Source: JACRIM01 sp038042195
Lineage (GTDB): Bacteria > Planctomycetota > Phycisphaerae > UBA1845 > UTPLA1
Reading direction: 5' to 3'
Length of the DNA stretch: 64,000 nt
NCBI GenBank assembly: GCA_038042195.1
Contig: JBBTET010000060.1
Span: forward strand, 25,271-89,270
In this document: piece after piece, positions 1-9,231 of the stretch
Numbering within the stretch: position 1 is the stretch's first letter
Layout: each line of letters opens with the position of its first letter
The notes under the pieces: generated by a model
Database searches by the model: none
Told to the model about the DNA's origin: nothing
What the model saw: the letters and a program-made list of their open reading frames with translations, nothing else
Translations under genes and position numbers: made by a program

Positions 1-408
1 GCCCGCTTTGAGTGCCGCCCACATGACACCCGATGCGGCGTAGCCCATCTTGTAGAACGGCACGAGGCACATCAACACAAACGGCGGCGTCGGAAACCAG
101 TGTCCCTGCCCGTAAGGGGCGGCGCTGCCATCGCTCAACGCGCCCGCCGTCGGCAGCCATCGCCCCAGCGCGGTCTGATGCCGCTCGCCGCCTTCGCGAA
201 ACGCGCTCTTGTCGATCTTGCGGATGCGCACAGAGGCCTGAATGGATGGAATAATCAAGGCGGCCGCGAGGAGGATGGAGAGGATGATGGGGACGGTCTG
301 GTTTTTGAAGAAGCGCGCATCGAGTCGTCCAAGAAGGGATTCTCGGTAGGCGTATGGAACGGCATTTCCCTCATGACCATAGTCGAGCGTCTTCGGCAGT
401 ACGTCCAT
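1..408 (-). CDS. Membrane glycosyltransferase-like protein (GT-C/DUF2029 type), C-terminus beyond window
   Basis: The reverse strand is open from an ATG at 408-406 to the window edge, giving the first 136 residues. A short soluble N-terminus (MDVLPKTLDYGHEGNAVPYA) leads into one clear membrane segment at about residues 40-56 (IILSILLAAALIIPS). An extracytoplasmic stretch follows, ending in WFPTPPFVLMCLVPFYK, which resembles the PPF-rich loop before the second helices of GT87/DUF2029 mannosyl- or arabinosyltransferase-like proteins. Family members use polyprenyl-phosphate sugars on the outer face of the cytoplasmic membrane. The start is not firm, because the frame remains open upstream of the ATG and no strong ribosome-binding site is seen. 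The family call is an inference from a short fragment. Confidence 0.55.
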   Translation of the reverse strand, partial: MDVLPKTLDYGHEGNAVPYAYRESLLGRLDARFFKNQTVPIILSILLAAALIIPSIQASVRIRKIDKSAFREGGERHQTALGRWLPTAGALSDGSAAPYGQGHWFPTPPFVLMCLVPFYKMGYAASGVMWAALKAG

Positions 409-604
409 CGCGGCGACTATAGCGAGTTCGTTTTGCGGCCGCGAGTACTCAAGCCACACTGTTATCGCTGCCAGTCAATAGTTCGTCCTTTAATCATGCA
501 ATTCATTCGTGTCTGTACTCAATTGTGTGACCATCGCCGCATGGAGATTCGATAGTGGATTCGAGTGAAGTGAGCCGGTCGTCGCCGAACGGCAAGGGGG
601 ACTC

Positions 605-1093
605 ATGCTCGACGACGAACCGATTCCACTCGAAGAGTGTACGCTGACCTGGGCCGACATTGTGCCGGATCAGCGCGTGCTGGATGCGCCGATTGCCGAG
701 TCGGGCGCGTACAAGCGGTCGCACGCTCGACACGACTGCACCAGCTCCAGCATTTGCCTCACCATTGAGCATTCATCCGGAAAGGTCGAGCACGTCGAGT
801 GTCCGGTGATGAACATGTCGACCGGTGGTTTCGCGATTTTGTTTGACGGCGCTTTGCGAAAAGGTACACGCGGTACCGTCTCCTACCGCTCGGCGATGGG
901 CAAGCCTGTGCAAGTGGCATGTACAGTGCTTCACTGTGCGCCGGTGGAAGAGGGGCGTTTCAAGCTCGGCCTGAAGCTGGACCGTCCGCTGCGAATTGAG
1001 GAGGCCCGCCCCGCGCGAACCGGCCACGGCCGCGAGGTGTCGCCGGGGTTGAGGCCGAGGAAGTTGAAGGCTATGCCTGCGGCACAGGAATAG
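605..1093 (+). CDS. PilZ-domain protein, putative c-di-GMP receptor
   Basis: This 162-residue cytoplasmic protein has the two PilZ signatures in order: an RxxxR element (RSHAR, about residues 39-43) followed by the [D/N]xSxxG element (NMSTGG, about residues 70-75). The rest is the expected short beta-barrel, ending in a charged tail. PilZ domains bind cyclic di-GMP and usually control motility or exopolysaccharide. A purine-rich AAGGGGG precedes the ATG at 605 by a few bases. The gene stands alone, divergent from the partial glycosyltransferase and about 110 bp before the prenyltransferase gene. The binding motif looks intact, but no partner can be named from sequence. A link to the flagellar locus 37 kb away would be speculation. 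Confidence 0.8.
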   Translation: MLDDEPIPLEECTLTWADIVPDQRVLDAPIAESGAYKRSHARHDCTSSSICLTIEHSSGKVEHVECPVMNMSTGGFAILFDGALRKGTRGTVSYRSAMGKPVQVACTVLHCAPVEEGRFKLGLKLDRPLRIEEARPARTGHGREVSPGLRPRKLKAMPAAQE

Positions 1094-1201
1094 CCGCCCA
1101 ACCTACTAGGCCTGTTTTAGCGTGACATTCGACCACTCGCTTTTGACCTTTCCCCATCGGCTCCGTAAGGTACGACCAACACCCGATCAGGAGCCTTCTC
1201 G

Positions 1202-2146
1202 TTGGTCCGTACCATTTTCGCCGCCATTCAGCTCACCCGACCGGCCCAGTGGGTGAAGAACGTGTTTGTGTTTGGCGCGCTCGTTTTCGGTGCCCGGCGC
1301 GCGGACCCCACGGCCATCGCTCAATCCTTCGCGGCCTTCTGCATCTTCTGCATGTTGGCGGGGGCCGTGTATGCGTTTAACGACTTGCTCGATTACAAAG
1401 AGGACGCCCTGCATCCGACCAAGCGGCGGCGGCCCGTGGCGAGCGGGGCGTTGTCACCGGGGTTGGCCGGGCTGATCTCGGTCTCGCTCGCGGCCATTGG
1501 TGTGTACGTCTCCTTCAAACTGCCACAGAGTTTCGCGCTGACGGCGATCAGCTATCTCCTTCTAAACCTTTTCTATTCGCTGTGGGGTAAGCACCGCGTC
1601 ATCCTCGACGTGATCCTCATCGCCATCGGGTTCGTGATTCGGGCTTTGGCTGGCGCGGCGGCGATCAACGTAGAAGTGTCGGCGTGGCTGGTGGTCTGCA
1701 CGTTTACACTGTGCCTGTTCCTGGGCTTCGGCAAACGCCGCTGCGAAATAGCCGTGATGGTGAACGGAGACAACGCCAAGGCCCATCGATCCACGTTGGC
1801 TCATTACACGCCGGACTTGTTGAACCAGTTGCTCTCGGTGACGGGCGGTGGGGCGGTAATCACGTTTCTTTTGTACACGCTCGATCCAACGACGCCGTCA
1901 CCGCATTCGATGGTCTTCACGACGCCGCTCGTGTTCTTCGCCATCTTTCGCTATGCATTCGTGATCGAGCAGGGCCAACTGACCGGGCCGACGGATGTCC
2001 TTATCCGCGATCGACCGTTTCTCATTACGGCGATTTTGTGGACCCTGCTGACCGGTGGCCTGATCGCCTACGGACCGGCCGTGGAGAAATATCTGCCACG
2101 CCTGCGCTACCCTGGTATGCCGCCGACGAGTCATACGCAAAACTGA
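1202..2146 (+). CDS. UbiA-family prenyltransferase, decaprenyl-phosphate phosphoribosyltransferase-like
   Basis: This 314-residue polytopic membrane protein belongs to the UbiA superfamily. The first Asp-rich motif is NDLLDYKED (about residues 59-67), followed by KRRRPVASGALS. The second conserved region, DVILIAIGFVIRALAGA, lies near residues 133-149. The N-terminal RPAQWVKNVFVFGALVF and the RPVASG sequence are typical of the subfamily that transfers 5-phosphoribose from PRPP to polyprenyl phosphate, the first step toward polyprenyl-phospho-arabinose or -ribose donors. About eight to nine hydrophobic helices are visible. The start is a TTG at 1202, chosen because AGGAG at 1189-1193 is ideally spaced and no ATG lies nearby. 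The substrate is inferred from subfamily resemblance and could be another prenyl acceptor. Confidence 0.8.
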   Translation: MVRTIFAAIQLTRPAQWVKNVFVFGALVFGARRADPTAIAQSFAAFCIFCMLAGAVYAFNDLLDYKEDALHPTKRRRPVASGALSPGLAGLISVSLAAIGVYVSFKLPQSFALTAISYLLLNLFYSLWGKHRVILDVILIAIGFVIRALAGAAAINVEVSAWLVVCTFTLCLFLGFGKRRCEIAVMVNGDNAKAHRSTLAHYTPDLLNQLLSVTGGGAVITFLLYTLDPTTPSPHSMVFTTPLVFFAIFRYAFVIEQGQLTGPTDVLIRDRPFLITAILWTLLTGGLIAYGPAVEKYLPRLRYPGMPPTSHTQN

Positions 2147-2279
2147 CTATCGCGATAGCGCGAGTTCGCCAATCAAAGGCGGTCCATGCTCCGCGCGCAA
2201 GGGCTGAGGGACGGTCGACCCAACGGGGATAAGTCGGCCAACGATCCCCAGTCCCATTCACATCAATAGACTTTGCCAA

Positions 2280-5200
2280 TCACGGCTGATTCACCCGAAG
2301 CACGAAATTGCCCTCGGCACCCTGCCAGCCGCTGATGCGAATCCAGTAAGTCTGGTTGGCCACGATGGTGGATACGGTAACCGAGGAAATGGACTCGATT
2401 GGCACACAATAACCGTCGTCGTTGCAGCCACCTGGAATCTGGCTGCCGCCAGCGGACGGACAATTGTAATACACGACCATTATGGAGTCGTATCGGTAAT
2501 TGTCATTGTCGATGGGCACATCATTGAGGGTAATACCTGGCGGCCCCCACGCATCACACATCGTAAACGTGGCCAGACCATTGAAGGTTGCCACCCACTT
2601 GTACCAGACGTCCTTGGCCGAATTGCAGTTGGCACCGCAATCAAATTCGCAGGACTTTGTGGGGCCGTCAGTGGTGGCGTAAAGCGTCGAGCCGCTGTAG
2701 ATCGGGCCGGTGGTAATGAGTTGGGCGTTTGCGCAGAAATCGTTGAGCGGTTTGATCGGGCACGGACTGTTGCAATCGGCACCGAGGGTCCAGAAACCTC
2801 CCAGGTTCACCTCGCACGTCGGTCTCGTTTGTAGGGAACAATCGCCGTACTGACTCATGGGTGGATAGACGCAGCACTTTCCAAGCGGCAGGCCGCAGTC
2901 GAGGTTGTCGATCCGCAGGCCCGACAGGCAAAACGCGAAGTCGTTCGTGGTCAGGTCGAACGAATACCAATTCATCACCCCTGCAATCCCGCCCGGTTTC
3001 TGAGCGCTCATGCCGTCGCCGCCGAGGCTCGCTGTTTCCCAGAGCCACAGACAAGTGCCCGTGCTCTGATTCACGATCTCGATCCAGTAGCAGCCGCCGG
3101 GGGTGACCGAGACCGCCGCCGGCAGCGCCGCCTCGTATTTGAACCGCCGCACCGTGTTCTGGAGGTATAACAGGTCCACGCCGGTGTCGGTCTTGGTGAT
3201 CGTGTTCAGTGCAGTCGGGCCGGAGAGAACCGCGCCCGGCAGCCCGGAGGCGTCGTCGTAGATCGTCACGGAGAAGTTGTCCGTCGAGTCGCCTCCCTGC
3301 GGAGCGCAGCCTAGCGAGCCATTGAAGTTGAAGTAATAGCCATACCAGCAGAGCGATGACAGACTCGTGCCGGTGACCACCTTGAAGTTGTCGGCACAGC
3401 GGTAGCCGCCGCCATAGGTCGCGGTGGATAGATCGCTGACCACGCCGATGTCGCTTTCGGATGGCAGGTGGCAGGCCGCCGAGTCGTCGCAGGCCGTCGC
3501 ATTGCAGGGGCTGTCCGCGAGCAACAACGCCACGAAATTGCTGAGGTCGGCGAGGGTCACGGCGTAATCGTCATCCAGATCAGCCTGACAGGTGAAGGCG
3601 TCGTAGCATCCGAGGCTCGGATTCAATTCAATGGCGGGCTGTCCACCGTTGGCGATCGGCAGAAGTTGATTGATCCACGGGCGGATGTCACGGCCGTCGA
3701 CACCGCCGTCGTTGTTCATGTCGCCTTTGCAACAGGTTGAAGTCAGCGTCGATGGCGGACTGCACGTCAGCGTGGCGTAGTACAGGCTGCCGCATGGCAC
3801 ACCGGCGGCGTAGGCCGGCGCGACCACCAGATACGCCCAGCCGGGGCAGAGGTCAGCCGAGGTGACGATAGTGCTGCATGGCCCGGGATTGAAGGTGTCG
3901 GCCGCAATGGTCTGGTCGGCGCAGTCGTTCGTCGGCGACTGGATGATGCGAATCGCCGCCGGGAAGGTCGCGTTCACTTCCCATGTCAGCCGCATTGGCT
4001 GGGTGATCTGGATGCGATACCAGTCGTTGTCGCGCGAATTGTCGTATGGTCCCTGGCAGGTGCTGCCTATGCAGTTGTCGCCGAACGGACAATCAGCCGT
4101 TGCGACACAAGGGGTATTCTTCCGGTAGGTCGCGGAAGTTCCACAATAGGTCTCGCCGCAGAAGATGGGTGTGAAGAGTTGATCCGCGATCACCGGTGAT
4201 GAACAACCGGCATTGACGTGATCCGCATAGTTCAGACAGGGTTGGCCGGGCATAGTTTCCGGCTCGGGAATGGTTCCACCGGGGCAGATTACCGTGCACG
4301 AAGAACATGTGGCGACGCCGGCCACCTGCAACCGATATTCGACAGGCGCATTGCAGCCCTCGGCGCGAATCGGATCGAAGAACGGGCGGAGGCTGTCGCC
4401 GTTGATCGTCTGCTTTTCGGCACCGATGCCGATGTAGACCGTCTCGCCCTGTCGCACTTCGCCGGCCAACGGGGTTCCGCCCGCGTCGATGACTCTCACA
4501 CAAACGCAGGTCGTCGGCTCGCCCAAGCCAAAACAGGGCACATGGCCGGTAGCGCCAACTGACAGTCCGTCGGTCGGGCCGCAGTCGAGCGCCCGGACAA
4601 TCTCCGAACTGTTAAAGGCCGTTCCTATGCACGCCTGGGTGGAACTGGTTCCATCGCATTCGCCGGAGGTGAGGTTGAATCCACGATACAGGGCGAGCGC
4701 AGTATCCAGCGGTGTCAACCCGGATGCCAGCGGGTCGAGCAGGGAACCGCATGTGTTTATCACGATTCCGCTGCCGACCGGCGTGGCCGGCGGGACGACG
4801 TATTTGTAATAGATGCGGTTCGTCGCCGAACGAGTGATCGTGCCAAATCCACCACCGAAGAGGGTGTTGAGGTCCCAGGCGTTGAAACACGCCTCGCCCT
4901 CGGTCGGACACGGAAGGGTCGAGCAGCCGACCGCCACAACTTCGCCACCGGTTTGCGGCGGTGTGCGACCTTCGTAGAAGTCGGTTCGGTTACGGATATA
5001 GCCGCCCAACGTACCGCAGCACGTCGGACCGTTGGCCGCGGTGGCCAGCGGTGTAATCAGGCAGGTTCCATCGGGGAAGCAGCAGCGGCCCGTCTCACTC
5101 GACCAACTGAAGCCGGCCTGGGCCGTGGTGCAGATGAAATCGATACGGATGGTGCCGAGACCGAAGTCGTCCTCGGTCAGACCACCCACTCGAATCTTGT

Positions 5201-7250
5201 GGCACTGATTGGGAGTCACGGCCACGCCGGTGTTCTGCCCATAGATGAAGGGGCCGATGTTGACGATCGGCGGTCCTTCTTCCAAAGGAATCGGTACGAT
5301 CGCACCATGCAGGAATAGACCGGTGCATTGCGTCGCCTGGGCCGCAAAACAGTTGATGATTCTTAGCATCTGCACCTTGCTGTTGAAACAGGTGCCCAAG
5401 GTGCTGACCACCAGACGCCCACTCGTGCAGCCACCCGGCTGTTGCGAGGTGTACTTGTACCAGACATCCTTGAAGACCTGAGTGCCCGCTCCGAATGACT
5501 GGCCTTCGGAACCGGCAAACGTGGTATCAAAGGTCACCACGCAGGTCGTGCAGGTCAGGGTTTTCTTGTTCGGGCAGGTGTCGTTGGCCGGCGCACCGGT
5601 ACATGCCGAATTCGGGCAAGTGGTCCCCTCACCCTGAAAGTACAGCGCATCGCTGCCGGTCAGGATCAGGCACGCCAATCGTGACGTATCAACGCAGCCG
5701 GTGGTCGTGCAACAGGCACCAAGATCCGCCGCCGATGGAGCGCGCGTGCATGGCTCACACGTCAGCGCGTACTCATAGGGCAGGCCGCACAGAGCATTGG
5801 TGCCCAGCTTGGTCACCGAAGGGCGGGCACGCAGGAAATATCGGAACGGACCTTCGGGCCCGTTGCGACCGGGCAGACAAGCCGTGGCCACGGATTCATT
5901 GCACGCCGCAACCTGTGTCATGCTCACGTCGCCCGGATCAGTAGCCATAAACGTAGGGCAATTGACCCCCGTCGAGATTCCATTCGTTTGGCGGAGAGTA
6001 AACGATACGATGGCTTGGCTCGGAAACTTGCCTTTGACCGTCCACGTGACGCGAGTGTCTTGAGTCAGCGCGAGCATGTAATGATCGTCGTCCCGACGAT
6101 TCTCAACGACCGGAGGGAATGATCCGCCCAAAAAAAACACGTTTAAGAATGTGTACGTGCCGGTTCGACCGCAGCCGCTGGCCGCAGTGGTGCAATTCAG
6201 GGGGGTCCAGAACGTACCGATCGCACGGGTGGTCAGGTTCTGACAGCCGCGGTTGGTCGTATCGATGTAGTTCGTAAAGCAATCCGGCTCCTGCTCCCTA
6301 TTCGGAGGATTCGGGCCGGGAAATGCACAAGCCGTCGTGCAGGCGGCGCAAGGCGGTGCGTTGGCGCAACTGAGCGTACTCCAAGACTGCGTCAGGAAGT
6401 CGTTGCAACCGCTTTGGAGCACTCCGTCGGTGCAGATACCGTTGGTCAGATTGCAGCACGATCCGGCAGGACCGGCCGAGCCAAGCAGCGTGCAAGTAAA
6501 GCCGCCATGAAGGCCGGCGAAGATGAAAAAGTTGTCGCTGCAATCGCCCTGGCCGTTCAAGATGGCGAATGTAGCGGCTGTATTTCCGACGTCATTAATT
6601 TCCGTCGTGTCGCGGGCGATTTCCCACGCCGCGTCGGGGTTGTCCGATTGAACCAGCACCCAGAACTGGTCATCGTCCTCCAAATTGGGCGGATCAACTG
6701 TTAGCGTCTGCACCCGCTGAATTCCGTCGTTTGGTATGGCAAAGAAGTTGCCCTGCGAAAGCAGCGTCGCCCCGGGGTCTTCCGGGCAATCCGTCCAAAC
6801 TTGCACGAGCAGGTTGTACGTAGCGGGGCCGCCCTGTGTGTATCCAAGCGTCCTGACTTGGGCCGCGCAGATAAACCGGTTCGGCGAGTTGGGCGGCAGC
6901 CTGCAATCGTCCGCCACATTGTCGGCACCCGGACCGCCTCCGAATAGGAACACCGATATCTGACTCGGCGGCAGATTGCGATAGGCAATGTTCTGACACG
7001 GCAACGCCGAGCGGATCGCCTCATCGACCGATGGATCCTCATACTTGGGATAATCAATCTGCTTGATCCGACTCGGATCAATCGGAGAGACGAACGTCAT
7101 CCGCGTGGCGGGATCGACGGACTCCAACTCAACTGCGGACTTCGACGGCTGTCCCCAAGCCGGCAAATTGCCGCCAAGCAGAAACGCCAACGTACTCAAT
7201 AACAGAATCTGATTAAGTACGATTGTTCGCCCGAATCGGACGGTACCCAT
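2280..7250 (-). CDS. Large secreted Cys-rich protein with internal dockerin-like EF-hand pair
   Basis: The product is 1656 residues long and starts with a signal peptide (about residues 1-33, cleavage near PAWGQ). It carries four copies of a short Cys-rich module built on a CCxxxG/xxC core, near residues 262 (GSCCNLTNGICTDG), 510 (GACCTTTGC), 722 (GRCCFPDGTC) and 1457 (GKCCVYPP). Between them lie repeated beta-rich stretches containing DNDWYRI- and VWYKY-type motifs. These resemble the PPC-like or carbohydrate-binding-like modules of planctomycete surface proteins. A paired calcium-loop segment lies near residues 1173-1240 (DMNNDGGVDGRDI and DLDDDYAVTLADL). Dockerin-like pairs are usually terminal, but here about 415 residues follow. 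No enzymatic motif was found, and a structural or adhesive surface role is only a guess. The gene is convergent with the prenyltransferase gene. Confidence 0.8.
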   Translation of the reverse strand: MGTVRFGRTIVLNQILLLSTLAFLLGGNLPAWGQPSKSAVELESVDPATRMTFVSPIDPSRIKQIDYPKYEDPSVDEAIRSALPCQNIAYRNLPPSQISVFLFGGGPGADNVADDCRLPPNSPNRFICAAQVRTLGYTQGGPATYNLLVQVWTDCPEDPGATLLSQGNFFAIPNDGIQRVQTLTVDPPNLEDDDQFWVLVQSDNPDAAWEIARDTTEINDVGNTAATFAILNGQGDCSDNFFIFAGLHGGFTCTLLGSAGPAGSCCNLTNGICTDGVLQSGCNDFLTQSWSTLSCANAPPCAACTTACAFPGPNPPNREQEPDCFTNYIDTTNRGCQNLTTRAIGTFWTPLNCTTAASGCGRTGTYTFLNVFFLGGSFPPVVENRRDDDHYMLALTQDTRVTWTVKGKFPSQAIVSFTLRQTNGISTGVNCPTFMATDPGDVSMTQVAACNESVATACLPGRNGPEGPFRYFLRARPSVTKLGTNALCGLPYEYALTCEPCTRAPSAADLGACCTTTGCVDTSRLACLILTGSDALYFQGEGTTCPNSACTGAPANDTCPNKKTLTCTTCVVTFDTTFAGSEGQSFGAGTQVFKDVWYKYTSQQPGGCTSGRLVVSTLGTCFNSKVQMLRIINCFAAQATQCTGLFLHGAIVPIPLEEGPPIVNIGPFIYGQNTGVAVTPNQCHKIRVGGLTEDDFGLGTIRIDFICTTAQAGFSWSSETGRCCFPDGTCLITPLATAANGPTCCGTLGGYIRNRTDFYEGRTPPQTGGEVVAVGCSTLPCPTEGEACFNAWDLNTLFGGGFGTITRSATNRIYYKYVVPPATPVGSGIVINTCGSLLDPLASGLTPLDTALALYRGFNLTSGECDGTSSTQACIGTAFNSSEIVRALDCGPTDGLSVGATGHVPCFGLGEPTTCVCVRVIDAGGTPLAGEVRQGETVYIGIGAEKQTINGDSLRPFFDPIRAEGCNAPVEYRLQVAGVATCSSCTVICPGGTIPEPETMPGQPCLNYADHVNAGCSSPVIADQLFTPIFCGETYCGTSATYRKNTPCVATADCPFGDNCIGSTCQGPYDNSRDNDWYRIQITQPMRLTWEVNATFPAAIRIIQSPTNDCADQTIAADTFNPGPCSTIVTSADLCPGWAYLVVAPAYAAGVPCGSLYYATLTCSPPSTLTSTCCKGDMNNDGGVDGRDIRPWINQLLPIANGGQPAIELNPSLGCYDAFTCQADLDDDYAVTLADLSNFVALLLADSPCNATACDDSAACHLPSESDIGVVSDLSTATYGGGYRCADNFKVVTGTSLSSLCWYGYYFNFNGSLGCAPQGGDSTDNFSVTIYDDASGLPGAVLSGPTALNTITKTDTGVDLLYLQNTVRRFKYEAALPAAVSVTPGGCYWIEIVNQSTGTCLWLWETASLGGDGMSAQKPGGIAGVMNWYSFDLTTNDFAFCLSGLRIDNLDCGLPLGKCCVYPPMSQYGDCSLQTRPTCEVNLGGFWTLGADCNSPCPIKPLNDFCANAQLITTGPIYSGSTLYATTDGPTKSCEFDCGANCNSAKDVWYKWVATFNGLATFTMCDAWGPPGITLNDVPIDNDNYRYDSIMVVYYNCPSAGGSQIPGGCNDDGYCVPIESISSVTVSTIVANQTYWIRISGWQGAEGNFVLRVNQP

Positions 7251-7409
7251 CGTGTGTGCCTCCAGTCATTCCAAGAACGGTCGCCGCCCGGATGCCGGGC
7301 GTCGGACTGGATGCTCATTCTACCTCGCACGACTGCGATTACCTAACCAATATGGCATAAAGAAGAGGAACTATCTCGATAGGATTGTAATACTCGCTGT
7401 TTTCAAGAC

Positions 7410-8918
7410 TTACGCCTCTTTTGATATGTTGAACTTCTTCACCCGATACCGCAGATTGTCCCGGCTGATCCCCAGCGTCCGCGCCGCCTTCGACTGGTTC
7501 CAATTGTTCTCGCGCAGCGCCTTCACAATCAACGCCTTCTCATAGCCCCAGAGCGACGACTCGGTCTTGCCCGTCTCGGCGAAGCTCTCCTCGCCCACGA
7601 TCTCACGCGGCAGGTGCGCTGCCGAAAGGGCCACGCCGTCGGATAGCAGGACGGCCCGCTCCATCACGTTCTGCAACTCTCGAATGTTGCCCGGCCAGCG
7701 ATAACTCGCCAGCAGCGCCATCGCATCGTCGCCCACCGACGGCTTGGCCACGCGAAGCTGCGTCGCAGACACCTGCATGAAATGATCCACCAGCAGCGGG
7801 ATATCCTCCCGCCGCGCCCGAAGTGGCGGAATGTTGATCGGAAAGACGTTCAGTCGGTAGTACAGGTCCTCTCGAAACAGCTCCTTCTCCATCGCGGCCC
7901 GCAGATCGCGATTCGTCGCAGCCACGATGCGCACGTCCGTCGAAATCGTCTTCGTCCCGCCGACGCGGACAAACTCCTTCTCCTGCAACACGCGCAAAAG
8001 CTTGACCTGCGTGCTCAATGAGATGTCCCCGATTTCATCCAGGAAAATCGTGCCCCCATCGGCCATCTCAAATCGGCCCATCTTGTCCGCGTGCGCACCA
8101 GTAAAGGAGCCTTTCTCATGGCCGAACAATTCGCTCTCCAACAGCGTCTCAGGAAGGGCGGCGCAATTAATGGCGATAAAGGCCCGGTCACTGCGCGGGC
8201 TGGCGGTGTGAATCTGCCGCGCCGTAATCTCCTTGCCGGTACCGGTCTCGCCGAGCAGGAGCACCGTCGCCGTGCTGCCGGCCACACGATTCACCATGTC
8301 CATGACCTGCCGCAACGCGCCGGAGTTCCCGATCAGGGGCGACGTAATGCGCAGCGTCTCTTTAAGACTGCGATTCTCACGAACGACGTTCTGATGTTCC
8401 TTGGCGTTGTGTGCTCCGCTGGCCGCAAGGTTCGCGAAGAGTTGCAGCAGCGTCAGGTCTTCCTCGGCGTAACTGCCGCCGCCGATTTTGTTCAACACTT
8501 CGACGACGCCGATGACCTCGCCTTTGTAGACGAGCGCGGCGGCCAGCAGCGCCTTGGTCTGAAAGCTGCTCTTGGCGTCAATACCACGGAAAAAATCCTT
8601 GTTATCCCGCACATCACCGACAATGATCCCCTTGCCCGACGCCGCGACCTTGCCGGCAATGCCAAGCCCGGCGTCGAACTCTTCGCCAATCAGCGACGGC
8701 CCGCGATCCCCAACGGCCGCCATGAAGACCAACCGGTTGCGGCGCTTGTCGAGCATCATCACGCTCGAAGCCTCCGATCGAAGCACGACCGCAGCTTTCT
8801 GTGCGATGGCCTGGAGTACGTCGGTGAGATTCAACGATTCATTGATTGCCGCCGATGCCTCGACCAAGGCCGAGACGGTTCGCGGTGAGAGGCCTCGAAA
8901 TGTTGCTGAATCCTGCAC
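7410..8918 (-). CDS. Sigma-54-dependent transcriptional activator with N-terminal GAF domain
   Basis: This 502-residue regulator has an N-terminal GAF sensor (about residues 15-180). An AAA+ domain follows, with Walker A GETGTGKE near residue 223, the sigma-54 contact loop GSFTGA near 268-273 (Ala of the usual GAFTGA replaced by Ser) and Walker B GGTIFLDEIGD. A Fis-type helix-turn-helix closes the protein (NNWNQSKAARTLGISRDNLRYRVKKF region). It is therefore an NtrC-class enhancer-binding protein sensing a small ligand rather than a phosphorelay signal. It is divergent from the ECF sigma gene across a 313-bp region containing an inverted repeat. No sigma-54 promoter was recognised nearby, so its targets are unknown. 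All catalytic motifs look intact. Confidence 0.93.
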   Translation of the reverse strand: MQDSATFRGLSPRTVSALVEASAAINESLNLTDVLQAIAQKAAVVLRSEASSVMMLDKRRNRLVFMAAVGDRGPSLIGEEFDAGLGIAGKVAASGKGIIVGDVRDNKDFFRGIDAKSSFQTKALLAAALVYKGEVIGVVEVLNKIGGGSYAEEDLTLLQLFANLAASGAHNAKEHQNVVRENRSLKETLRITSPLIGNSGALRQVMDMVNRVAGSTATVLLLGETGTGKEITARQIHTASPRSDRAFIAINCAALPETLLESELFGHEKGSFTGAHADKMGRFEMADGGTIFLDEIGDISLSTQVKLLRVLQEKEFVRVGGTKTISTDVRIVAATNRDLRAAMEKELFREDLYYRLNVFPINIPPLRARREDIPLLVDHFMQVSATQLRVAKPSVGDDAMALLASYRWPGNIRELQNVMERAVLLSDGVALSAAHLPREIVGEESFAETGKTESSLWGYEKALIVKALRENNWNQSKAARTLGISRDNLRYRVKKFNISKEA

Positions 8919-9231
8919 GAATGATCCTCGACTTAATGCTCAGTCAGTGGTAACTACTACCCACCCATCATAGTACGGGCAATTCTGCCCAGCCCACTAC
9001 CCAGACCCTTCTTCGGTTTTCTGGGTAGGCGATTCCCCACTTTTCCCAAAACCGTCCTAGAATAAATGTGTTCTGGCATGAATCACTGAAATCGTTCGAT
9101 ATGTCATACCCAACCTTAATTTTGACCCACTGGGGAGTCAAGGGTAAGTTCACCCACTACCACATATGAGAACTACCGGCTAGTCGCACGATATTTACTG
9201 ATACGGCGAACCCGACGAGAACCCCCCGCGT
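8919..9231. other. Divergent intergenic region between sigma-54 activator and ECF sigma genes
   Basis: These 313 bp contain no gene. The stretch is relatively AT-rich and carries four TACCCA/TGGGTA hexamers (8958-8963, 8998-9003, 9022-9027 in the opposite sense, and 9107-9112). Two of them form a perfect 9-bp inverted repeat. A weak sigma-70-like pair, TTGACC at 9122-9127 and TAAGTT at 9145-9150 with 17 bp between, could drive the sigma gene. It is offered only as a candidate. Confidence 0.4.
8997..9028. promoter_or_regulatory. Perfect 9-bp inverted repeat, candidate operator
   Basis: CTACCCAGA at 8997-9005 is mirrored by TCTGGGTAG at 9020-9028 with a 14-base spacer. It lies between two divergent regulator genes and shares its TACCCA core with two further copies nearby. 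That layout fits a protein-binding site better than a terminator, as no T-run follows on either strand. The binding protein is unknown. Confidence 0.4.

Noticed and set aside
2147..2158. 12-bp perfect palindrome CTATCGCGATAG after the prenyltransferase stop
   Set aside because: It has no loop, no T-run and no second copy that I saw. A 12-bp palindrome of this kind can arise by chance.
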